This document shows positions 1 through 11,200 of a stretch of DNA of 64,000 bases, one piece after another. A program made the translations under genes and the position numbers. Numbering within the stretch: position 1 is the first letter of the stretch; the number at the start of each line of letters is the position of its first letter. The stretch is from Limnomonas spitsbergensis (lineage: Eukaryota; Chlorophyta; Chlorophyceae; Chlamydomonadales), in contig JAYJMM010000120.1 in assembly GCA_037349105.1 (NCBI GenBank), positions 4,964,001 through 5,028,000 of the forward strand. The letters are read 5' to 3'. Under the pieces are notes generated by a model. The model saw only the letters and a list, made by a program, of their open reading frames with translations, had not been told where the DNA came from and did no database searches.

Positions 1-215
1 AAGAACACAGAGGTGCCGCTGCCAGCCTCAACAGACCTCCCACACAACGGTACATACGAGATTTTCCAAATATTGGATTTTGTGTCCCCCCTCAGCCCCC
101 TTTGTGCCCCCCCCCCTTTTCTACGCACCCCAGTGGACCAAGCAAAAATTGGAGAACAGATGTGGTCATGTGGAGTGCTCTCATCAAGCTCTACAGCTTT
201 GGATGATGGGGTGTT
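1..215 (+). repeat. Dispersed repeat, copy A (inverted copy near 29.5-29.7 kb)
   Basis: The first ~215 bases match, in opposite orientation, the stretch at about 29500-29700. Shared blocks include GAGGTGCCGCTGCCAGCCTC, CCAAATATTGGATTTT and a later block around GCTCTCATCAAGCTCTAC. A C-rich spacer between the blocks differs in length. Both copies can be read as a short peptide (PLPASTDL...FQILDF), but neither is part of a convincing gene. It is probably a fragment of a dispersed mobile element; no termini or target duplications are visible because the window begins inside it. Confidence 0.6.
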
Positions 216-2217
216 TCCAGTTATTACCTACCCCCCCTCGTGTGCATGCTGCATTTTGCTGCCAGTGGGAAACTAGCTTGAGGATCCAAGAAGCAGGGGA
301 GCACCACTGCACCTTCCCCTTTGTTCGGATTTAGATGATGTCGACTCTTGATAATCAGTTCCCATACACTTTGTAACAATAGCAGCGTAGGCAGCCGGCA
401 AAGACACCCTAAGTCAATCCAAGTAAGGCTACAGACATGCATGACAGCATGGCTACATGCCACGCACAAATTTGGATGTCAACAAAAACACTTCATAACA
501 GTGGGAAAAAGAAGAATGTCAGTGTTGAGGGCAACATCTGCACACATACAACCGCAATTGCAACATAACAAGATTTACAACATCAGAATGATACATCATC
601 ACACCCGTCCGATCTTGGCGGGAGGGGAGGTTCTTTATGGTCCATACAAGGCACGTGCGATGCCATGGATCCAGGCACCGAGAAGTAGGGCTTACTACCT
701 ACTTCTTGACGGCCACACCAAAACCCTAATGCAACTGGAAGACAGGTTTATTGCAGTTTCCTGTCCTACCACAGCATCAGCAGAGAGAACACCTGTCAGC
801 CTTTGACTGAGCTGTTCTACCAAGCTCGGGTTGGAAAGGCAACATGATCGGCGAAGTGCTGGTGTCCTTGAAACCCTTGGTAACTCCATGTACATACATA
901 GGTATTCAGAAGTGTCGTCTCACGAATTCTCTTGAAGACTCAAGGTGACCCACACCATGCAGGGCGTTTGGTCGCTTGTCCTCCAGCTGTATTGAGACCG
1001 GGGCGTGAGAAGGCTTCTGCACCACAAATGCAAAATTAAGTCAAAATGGGATCATTTGACCCTTATGAATTATCAGGGTTTAGCACTTATCAACGATCGG
1101 CCTTATTACCGTATCACGATAAATTCAGAGTGTTTCAATTAGAATATTACTGTTCACTGCGTAACAGACCGTGTTACGTTAAATCTGAGTCCCTTTTACG
1201 TTGTCAGAGCCTAACAATGTAGATTATCAATGAGTAATTAAAGGGAAGTGATCAATTGAGGCACAAGCCGGACAGAAATTTAACCCACTTGAGACGCTTT
1301 TGTGGCTGGCAGTTTTGTTGTCGTTTGGATTGAGGATCGATTTATGGAGCGCGGAGTGAAGGGAGGAGCAGTTGGAGCTGGCGTTTCAAATGAGCCTGCA
1401 TCGTTTATGATCACGGGAGGAAGCACAGGAAAGTAATAAGACTTCAAGCATATAGCATGCACGTCAAGATATAAGACAGGAAATTGGACTTCAAGCACGC
1501 AGCATGCGCGTCAGGTTAGGCAGAGGCTCAGGGGTTTTAGACTGATGAAAGCTGGCGGACGGCAGTGGCAGTGGGGCACGTTCATGTGAAAACCACGCTG
1601 TGACATTTTACCGGATTATGGGAAGGAATGGCATTGCAGCATTGCCGGATAGCCTTTAAGGTCTTGTCAAACAAATATGCTCAAGCTCCTCTACCCTGTT
1701 AAGTTTAAATCTATTGGTTCTCCCACATTACCCATTCAAATATAATTTCATTTCATTCCCAAACTGTCTGGACCCCAAACTGTGGCACCTGTGACCCAGC
1801 CCTTCATTCCCCACAATCATGAACATTTTTTCTTAGCAGCAGCAGCAGTAGCAGCATACATAGTTCCTGAGGAGAATTATGCAGTCAGATAGGGTAAATG
1901 ATTGAGTAGTTAACGGAACTGGCATTCAAGATCTCCCCGACAGTTCATTACGGTACATGCATGTGGACATTTGTTTTTACCTCATGCGGGGCCTCGGAAA
2001 GAAGTAGCGCCTCCTCTAGAGAGCCTAGACTACCATGCACTTGGGTGGAATGAGAACAATTCTGCCGAGTGCGGTCAGGAGCTGAAGTATTGATGCGGTT
2101 TCTTGTTACCTTCTGGGGTGATGTCCTGCTGCCTCGGCGCTTCCGCACCGTAATCTGCGTTTAATGGCCGGTGCTGATGATCATTGTGAAGCAAAGATAT
2201 TGTTTCACTAGACTCAG
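216..2217. other. No recognisable gene; probable ATG9 5' flank
   Basis: Both strands carry only short open frames without recognisable motifs. The longest (348-806, +) has no family signature and looks like chance. There is a short CAG-type run near 1839-1855. The last few hundred bases presumably hold the promoter and 5' untranslated region of the ATG9 gene, but I see no defined promoter element. Confidence 0.5.
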
Positions 2218-5200
2218 ATGTGCTCCACGCTGGTGACGTCGACGACCTCTGGAAAATCGACAACAGTCCCTCTAGGCAAGGAAGGCAGGTGAGTAGCTCT
2301 TGGCTCATGGGTCGAAATCAATGCGTTGCTGAACTAAAACATCAAGGTGGCAGGAACCATGCAGGAACGACTAAAATTTGAAGTGCTCAGTTGCAGAAAC
2401 GCCTAACTACTGGGTATCAATTGTGTTTAACGATGATTCAAGTCAAGTAAAGAATGCGAAATTGGTGGACTGCTCAGAATGAGAAGCCTAGGGGCTGGGC
2501 CAAAATGCAAGTTGTGTAGCTGACAATGTACAGCACATAGCTGACTCCTTCCAATGACTCTGACTGCGGTATCCCGTTCAACGCGCCGCTCTCTAACAAA
2601 CACTCTTGCTATGCATAGTTTTCCCATTTCAAATTCTCATTTCACAACCCTAGTCCTCTGTCTACCGGTAGTCTGGGCCGCTGCGTTCCAGGCAAATGAA
2701 GGGATGGGGAAAAGATAGAGACCACGAGCTAACGGGGGCTTTATATTCTAACCAGGAGCACTCGCCTCTTCTCAAGTAAGCTTACCGCTTACCGCTTTCC
2801 GCCTTATCAAAGGGCCTGTGCAAACACGGAAGTAGCACCTAAATTTCTCGACTCTTCTTTCACTTATTTCAAAACATGTGCCTCACAGTGGGGAGCCCGA
2901 CATCGAGGCGCCAATCCTGGCTGGCGAAAACTATGAGTGGGCGGCCATATCGAATCTCGACGTTTTTTTTTCAAGAGTCTACAGGCAAGCCAGTTGTCCA
3001 GATGCTACACGTGCAGCACTGCAAGGCTGACAGCATGCAACGCCAACATTATACTTGTACTCACCTGCCATGCACGCCCACATCCACACCCCTGCGCACT
3101 CAGGTACTGGCATGGGCGAGGCCTCACAGCGATTGTCATCTCCGGACTTCTCAATGTGCTAGCCCTGGCCTTCACCATCACCTTCTCCACTTTCCTGCTT
3201 CTCTTCGTCAACTGGTCAGCGCTGCACAGCGAGTGCATAGTCAACGACACATGCGACATTGCCTCGGCAGTACTCTACACACAGGTACAGCGCCAGGGTT
3301 TGAATTTCTACACAAGCTGCAGCTGCAACAAAGCCACAAATCAATCTCAGATTTTCCGCTGCGTCTCACCTGCAGCAGCAGAGCACTACTGCACCAGCAC
3401 CTCGACGTAGCCAGCTAATTGCTCTGGGACACTTTCACGGATGTAGTCTCTTGTTCAACTCTGGCCATTCCTTGATGGATTGGTGGCCACCATTGGGATG
3501 ATGAGGACATAGCCTTCACTGGCCTACCGCCGGTGGCCCAAGCAGCAGAGCTTGCTACACTGCGTCACCTTGGGTGTAGGTCATGAATCCTGTGTTGTAG
3601 CTGAATTGTAGCTGGAACCACCCTGATACAAACGCTGGTGTGATAGTGTCAGGTCTTCAGGGTTTTGACCAGAAGGGATGCTACCTATGTAGACATCTAA
3701 CATCTTTGTCTGGCCTGAAAGTTGACTCATTTATCTATTCACTCGCGGCAACATGCCTCCTAGCCCCACTTGGCTAGCAATCATGTTCCAGCTCATGGTT
3801 CAGACCTTTACAGGTTGGGACTGGTTGGGGTACAGCGCAGTGAACCCTACGACACAAGTTGCGACTCAGTGTGGACCCTAGGGCTGGCAAGGAAGTGTGG
3901 AATTCCTCCTTCGTCCCCCCTGGGAGTATTTTCCCCCGGCAGTGAAACATGTAGACCCTGCAGGTGCTGGGGGGTTTATTAAAAATTTTAATATGAGCTA
4001 GGTCGGCACTGGCCTGCACATTCAAAGAACCCCCCCCAGTCCAGGCCACTCGTGTTGGGCTCCTAGAATGTTTTCTCTGGCTGTGCAGGACATTTTATGT
4101 TAATAAATGTAGAGGAGTCAAGATGCGGTGCTTCAATCCACCAAACAGCCAGTCACTTGCACCTTTATGGCCATTTCAGCCCCCCCCCCCCCCGGCATGT
4201 GCTGTACTGTGTGTTGTGTACCATCTGACATGGCTGCGCAGTGCTGTGCTATGCGTTGTACCGTGAACACATGGCATGGCTGCGCTGTACGCTGTGAGCT
4301 GTGTACCGTGCACACATCAGGTGATGCTGCAGTGCTGTGTATTGCCGTGTGCTGTGCTGTGCTGTGCTTTGCTTTGTACCGCGCGCACATCAGTTGCTGC
4401 TGTGTTTTGTCGTGTGCTGTGCTTTGCTGTATGCTGTGTGCCCAACTACCCATCCGCTGTGGCAGGCTGCTGCTGCTAGTCTGTGTAGCGTCTCCTGCCC
4501 CCCTGCATGGACCCCCAGTTCCCACGTCCCCTCTCTTTCCTCCCCTATCCGCTCCTGGTATCATATTCTGTCGTCCACACCGCACCTCTCTTTCCTCTGT
4601 TACATTCTTTCGTCCTCACCACCCCTGTTCCTCCTTGTCCTCTCCAGTCATTCAGGAACTGAGGACTTGAAGTGGATCTGAACTTAGGTGCTGCTCTGTT
4701 TTGCCCTCCTCACATCCCTCTTCTCCCCCTCCTCCTTCTTGTCCTGCCCAGCCCCTAAGGGACCGAGGGCTGCTGGTGGACCTGCTCATCCTCACCTACT
4801 TGTGCATATTTGGGATTTACTGGATGTGGACTGCCGTACACTTTGTTGTGGAGCTGAGGGAGATGCGGGAGGTGGGTTAAAGAGGGGGTACTGCCAGGGA
4901 GGAGGAGAGGGGGGGGGGGGGGTCTGGGAGGATGGGGGGCTATGTGGTGGGAGAGAAGGAGGGAGGTCAGGGAGGGGGACAGCTAGGGAGGAGGAGAGGG
5001 GGGGGGGGGGGGGGTCTGGGAGGATGGGGGGCTATGTGGTGGGAGAGGGGAAGGGAGGTCAGGGAGAGGTAACAGCCAGGGAGGAGGAAAGGGGGGGGGG
5101 GGTCTGGGAGGATGGGGGCTATGTGGTGGGGGAGGGGAGAGGTGGCTCAGGGAGGGGGACAGCTAGGGAAGAGGAGAGGGGGGAGAGGGGTCTGGGAGGA

Positions 5201-8200
5201 TTTGGCGCTATGTGGTGGGGAGGGGGAGGGGGGTCAGGGAGGGGGTACAGCTAGGGAGGAGGAGAGGGGGGAGATGGGTATGGGAGGATGGGGGCTATGT
5301 GGTGGGGGAGGGGGAGGTGGGTCAGGGAGGGGGTACAGCTAGGGAAGAGGAGAGGGGGGGGAGGGGTCTGGGAGGATATGGCGCTATGTGGTGGTGGAGG
5401 GGAAAGGGGGGTCAGGGAGGGGGTACAGCTAGGGGGGAGGAGAGGGGGGGGAGGGGTCTGGGAGGATATGGCGCTGTGGTGGGGGAGGGGAGAGGGGGGT
5501 CAGGGAGGGGGTACAGCTAGGGAGGAGGAGAGGGGGGGGAGGGGTCTGGGAGGATATGGCGCTGTGGTGGGGGAGGGGAAAGGGGGGTCAGGGAGGGGGT
5601 ACAGCTAGGGAGGAGGAGAGGGGGGGGAGGGGTCTGGGAGGATATGGCGCTGTGGTGGGGGAGGGGAAAGGGGGGTCAGGGAGGGGGTACAGCTAGGGAG
5701 GAGGAGAGGGGTCTGGGAGGATGGGGGGCTGTGTGGTTGGGGACGGGGGGAGGGGTCTGCGAGGATGGGGGCTATGTGGTGGGGGAGGGGAGAGGGGGGT
5801 CAGGGAGGGGGTGCCGCTAGGGATGAGGAAAGGGGGAGATGGGTCTGGATGGATGGGGGGCTGTGTGGTGGGGACGGGGGGAGGTGTCTGCGAGGATGGG
5901 GGGCTATGTGGTGGGGGAGGGGAGAGGGGGGTCAGGGAGGGTGTACCGCTAAAGATGAGGAGAGGGGGAGAGGGGTCTGGATGGATGGGGGGCTGTGTGG
6001 TGGGGGACGGGGGGAGGGGTCTGCGAGGTTGGGGGGCTATGTAGTGGTGGAGGGGGGTCAGGGGAGGGATTGTGCTGTGTGGGGGGGAGAGAGGTGGGTC
6101 AGGGTAAAGGGTGGCCGTTGCGTGGGGGAGGGGGGGGGGAGGGAGGGGGGTCAGGGGTCGGATGGGCTGCGTGGGGGGGGGGCAGGAGGTGGCCCCTCTC
6201 AACGGCCTCCTCAGCGCTTGCGCTTTTTTATTTGCACACACTTTTTCACACCAGTGCGAACTTTAATTAATTTCAAAATATGAAAAGAAAGATTACTGGA
6301 TGGGGGTCACTTTACTGATGTGACATGAGTAGGGTGAGGAGAGGCTGCAGTTGAACGTCCACCGCCACAGATCACTCCAATACAGCCCCCGATGGGAGTG
6401 CTGGTGGTGAGCATGGGCAGGACTCACAAATGAAAATACAAATGAAAATACAAAGGGGAGTACAAAGGACAGTGCAAAGGACAGTACAAAGGGCAGTAAA
6501 AAGGGGAGTACAAAGGGGAGTACAATGGACAGTACAACGGGGAGTACAAAGGACAGTACAAAGGGCAGTAAAAAGGGGAGTACAAAGGGGAGTACAATGG
6601 ACAGTACAACGGGGAGTACAAAGGACAGTACAAAGGACAGTAAAATGGGCAGTACAAAGGGGAGTACAACGGGCAGTACAAAGGGGCGTCATGTCAGCTG
6701 GTGGAGCCCAAACGATTGGCCCCGGTCCACTCCCTTCACTCCCCCTTGCACCTGAAATTAGCGATCTCTCCTGACACCTGTCTGTCTGTGCTTGCTCTCA
6801 GCCTGTCCGCCTCCCCCCTCAACCCTTTTGCCCCCCTTGACACCATCATGACACTGCCTGCTTTGACACCTGACCGACCCTGCTTGCTGTCAGACCCAGA
6901 ATTCCCTCGGTAACACCTTGAGCATCAATCACGGCCAGCCAGTCAGCCCAGTCAGCCCACCTGAAGCCCAATTACCCCCTTGGACATTTGACCGCACCTG
7001 ACTGCGTTAACACCTGACTGCCCCTTTTTTTGCTCTCAACCTCATCACTTCTTCAGCAACACTTTGGGAATCCATGATGGCGAACCAGCCAGTCAACCTT
7101 CCCCTGACCACCTCGGCCTCTCTTGACACATGACTGCCCCTGCTTGCCGTCAGACCCAGAATTTCCTCAGCCATACCCGGGGCATCAATGACGTCCAGCC
7201 CTCCCCTGACCCCTATTACCCCCTTGACACCTGACCACCTCGGCCTCTCTTGACACGTGACTGCCCCTGCTTGCTGTCAGACCCAGAATTTCCTCAGCCA
7301 TACCCGGGGCATCAATGACGTCCAGCCCTCCCCTGACCCCTATTACCCCCTTGACACCTGACCACCTCGGCCTCTCTTGACACGTGACTGCCCCTGCTTG
7401 CTGTCAGACCCAGAATTTCCTCAGCCATACCCGGGGCATCAATGACGTCCAGCCCTCCCCTGACCCCTATTACCCCCTTGACACCTGACCACCTCGGCCT
7501 CTCTTGACACGTGACTGCCCCTGCTTGCTGTCAGACCCAGAATTTCCTCAGCCATACCCGGGGCATCAATGACGTCCAGCCCTCCCCTGACCCCTATTAC
7601 CCCCTTGACACCTGACCACCTCGGCCTCTCTTGACACGTGACTGCCCCTGCTTGCTGTCAGACCCAGAATTTCCTCAGCCATACCCGGGGCATCAATGAC
7701 GTCCAGCCCTCCCCTGACCCCTATTACCCCCTTGATATCTGACCACCTCGGCCTCTCTTGACACGTGACTGCCCCTGCTTGCCGTCAGACCCAGACTTTC
7801 CTCAGCCATACCCGGGGCATCAATGACGTCCAGCCCTCCCCTGACCCCTATTACCCCCTTGACACCTGACCACCTCGGCCTCTCTTGACACGTGACTGCC
7901 CCTGCTTGCTGTCAGACCCAGAATTTCCTCAGCCATACCCGGGGCATCAATGACGTCCAGCCCTCCCCTGACCCCTATTACCCCCTTGACACCTGACCAC
8001 CTCGGCCTCTCTTGACACGTGACTGCCCCTGCTTGCTGTCAGACCCAGAATTTCCTCAGCCATACCCGGGGCATCAATGACGTCCAGCCCTCCCCTGACC
8101 CCTATTACCCCCTTGATATCTGACCACCTCGGCCTCTTTTGACACGTGACTGCCCCTGCTTGCCGTCAGACCCAGAATTTCCTCAGCCATACCCGGGGCA

Positions 8201-11200
8201 TCAATGACGTCCAGCCCTCCCCTGACCCCTATTACCCCCTTGACACCTGACCACCTCGGCCTCTCTTGACACGTGACTGCCCCTGCTTGCCGTCAGACCC
8301 AGAATTTCCTCAGCCACACCCGGGGCATCAATGACGTCCAGCCCTCCCCTGACCCCTGTTCCCCCCTTGACACCTGACCACCTCGGCCTCTCTTGACACG
8401 TCACTACCCCTGCTTGCTCTTAGACCCAGAATTTCTTCAGCAACACGTTGGGCGTCAATGACTGCCAGGTGGCAACCATGATCTGGGCTGAGGTGGTGCA
8501 CCGCCTGGTGCTGGTGCAAAGGACGAAGAGGCTGTGTGTGGCCAGGTGGGCGTTTGGGGGAGGGGGGGGAGGATCAAGCGTTGGGGGGGAGGGATCAAGC
8601 GTTAGCTGCTGCTGAGTGTGTGGCCAGGTTGGGGTTGGGGAAGCAATCATGCGTAAGCTTGTACTGGGTGTGATGCAGGCTGGCCTCAGTGGACGAGATA
8701 GGTCATGGGAGAGGGTAGCTGGGAGACAGGTTTCTTTAAGGGCATACCTTTGGGCAGGGGGCAGCTGACAGGGAGCTGATATCGGGTGTAGACGGTGCGT
8801 GTTGTATGCTGAGCAGCTTGGGCGGATGTGCTTCTGTGCATGGCAGGCGCTGTCGTTTCATTGGGGGTGGCTCAGCTACAGTTCAGCTACAGTTAAGCTG
8901 CAGTTCAGCTACGGTTTAGCTACAGTTCAGCTATCTCCTGGAGTCCTGGCATCCGGCCAGAGGCGCCATGCGAATTCGGACGGCCTGTTTGGGATAGTGC
9001 CCCTAAGCTCCCTCCAGGTTTCGTCCCAACTGGGCCTATTGTGGCTGCGGTCGGCCGGCGTAAGGTGGCCTATCAGCGGGAAATGTAAAACAACACCGGC
9101 GGGCGGTGTTGCCACGCCTGTCTCCGTTCTGAAAGTGTGAACCCTGGCACGTGCGCCGTGTAGGGATCTGAACGAGCTGGACATTGTGGGTCGGATCATG
9201 CGGAAGGACAACTTTCTCATCGCCATGATCAACAAGGTGGGAATGAAGTGTGAAGGTGTAGGGGGTGGGGGGCCTGCCGGGATATGGGGTGAATGTTTTA
9301 TTTCTGAGTTCAAGCGTCGGCGTTGTGTCTCAGGTTTTCAAGGGCTGGGCGGCCAGCCTCACACTTTGTGAAGTCCTAGCAAAAGTTGTGTGCAGAAAGG
9401 CAGGCTGTTGGATGTGAACGGTCCTGTGCCCTTGTGTCTGCTCTTTTCCGTCAGTCTCTGTGGCAGCACCTGCCCCTAGCAGAATCCACCAGGGGATGTG
9501 TTGCAGCTGATGGTAGGCTCTCATGAGGCAGTCCCGCTTGGCCTTGCTGCTTTATGTGACAGACTCTCTCTGACACGAAATGTGCCAATCGCATACCGGT
9601 ATCTTGTGCTCATTTTGTTTTTATTTTGCCACACAAGGATCGCATGCTCTGCCCCTCGTTATCTTGCCAACAGATACCAGTATACTTCCCCCCCCCTGCT
9701 GCTCACGCTCATCTCCTGCACAAAATCACAATCACCATCACAATTTCACACACAATAACAACACTCTTTCTCTCTCACACACACACACAATCACATACAC
9801 TTTCTCTCTCACACATACACTCACACACACTCTTTCTCTCTGACACATACAATCACACACACTCTTTCTCTCTCACACATACAATCACACATACTCTTTC
9901 TCTCTCTCCCTCACACCCACACTTACATGCCACTCTCACCACCACCACCCGTGTTATGCTGTGCCGAAGCAGGGTGTGGTCAGCCCATACGTCCCGCTGC
10001 CGAGGTGGCTCGGCATGGGCCGGCGTCGCACGCTGCTGACGAAGACGCTTGAGTGGAACCTGCGCTGGTGCATCCTTGACCCCATGTTTGACGACCGGAC
10101 GTTCAAGGTCCAAGAGGACTTCCTGCGAGATCCGGCCAAGCTGCAGAGGCGTGAGTGGCTGCTATCGGGGCTGCTGAGGCTGTGACTGCCACTAGGACGG
10201 CTGCTACTACTACTGCTGCTGCTGCTGCTGCTATTGCTACTGCCACAGCAGCTGTGACAGTTACTGCCGCTACTGCTACTGCTACTGCTGCTGACGTTGC
10301 TGCTGATGCTGATCGTGCTGATACTGATGTTGATGTTCATGATGCTGGTTTTCTGCTGATGCTGATACTGATGCTGATGTTGGTGTGGCCGGCATGTTAG
10401 TATGAGCTGGGAGCTGCTTGCTGATGCTGCTGGGATCCAGGACGGCTTACATCCTTGTCCGCACCTAGCCGTTGTTCTCATGGCCACACACCCATCCACT
10501 CTCGTTGTTCGAATAGGCTAGGCAGTGCGAAGAGTGCCCCACTTCATCGTTTCCGCAGGCCTCACCATGCTGCCACACCAAACGGGGCTGTGCACTAGTA
10601 AATCCCTAAATGTGAAAGAGAAAAAACCAAGGACGGAATCACAGGAATGGGCAATTGAATAACCCAGAGGCACGTCCAGATAGAAACACTCCTCCTTGAA
10701 TGAAAGTGGTGGTAACTTGTCCCCATGTCTGTTCCCCAGAATAAGCTGGCTAGGAAATGTGATGACATACCCACCTCTCTGTGCCCTTCTCTGCAGGTTT
10801 TCGTCGTGCCGCCGTGGTGAACCTGCTGGTGTCGCCCTTCCTGCTGGTGTTCCTGCTCATCTACTTCTTCATGCACAATGCGGAGCGCTTCTACAGCCAC
10901 CCGGGGTCCCTGGGATCGCGCAGGTGTGTGGGGTGGGATGCTATCCTGCAAGGGTGTATGGGACTGTGGGGAAGAGGGGGGGGGGTGACGGGGGGGGGGG
11001 GGGGGATGCTGTCCTGCAGGTGGCGTGCCAGCTTGCACAGTTCATTCTTCTGTGTCTCGGCCACGTTTCAGCTGCGATATCAGCTGCCTCCGGACCTGTG
11101 CTCGGAGGCCCCTTGCGTGGCCAGCCATGCGGCTTGGGCCTTTGTTAGTAGGCCAGTTAGTAGGCAAGGTGTGGCCCCTATCGGGCCATTGGCGGCCGCA

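Noticed and set aside
348..806. 152-codon plus-strand frame
   Set aside because: Starts and ends without context, has no domain or signal, and composition typical of noncoding sequence here.
4688..6283. Gly/Arg-rich proteins in the G-rich array
   Set aside because: The frames are low-complexity readings of the intronic G-rich minisatellite and overlap the ATG9 intron 4 donor.
6372..6774. Periodic Cys/Tyr/Pro or Val/Gln/Arg frames on both strands
   Set aside because: Artefacts of the 10-bp tandem repeat; the translation is equally periodic in every frame.
10924..11040. Donor-derived copy in ATG9 intron 8 (GGGATGCTGTCCTGCAG|GTGG)
   Set aside because: There is an internal duplication, but its match to the exon 8 end is too weak to separate from G-rich background.
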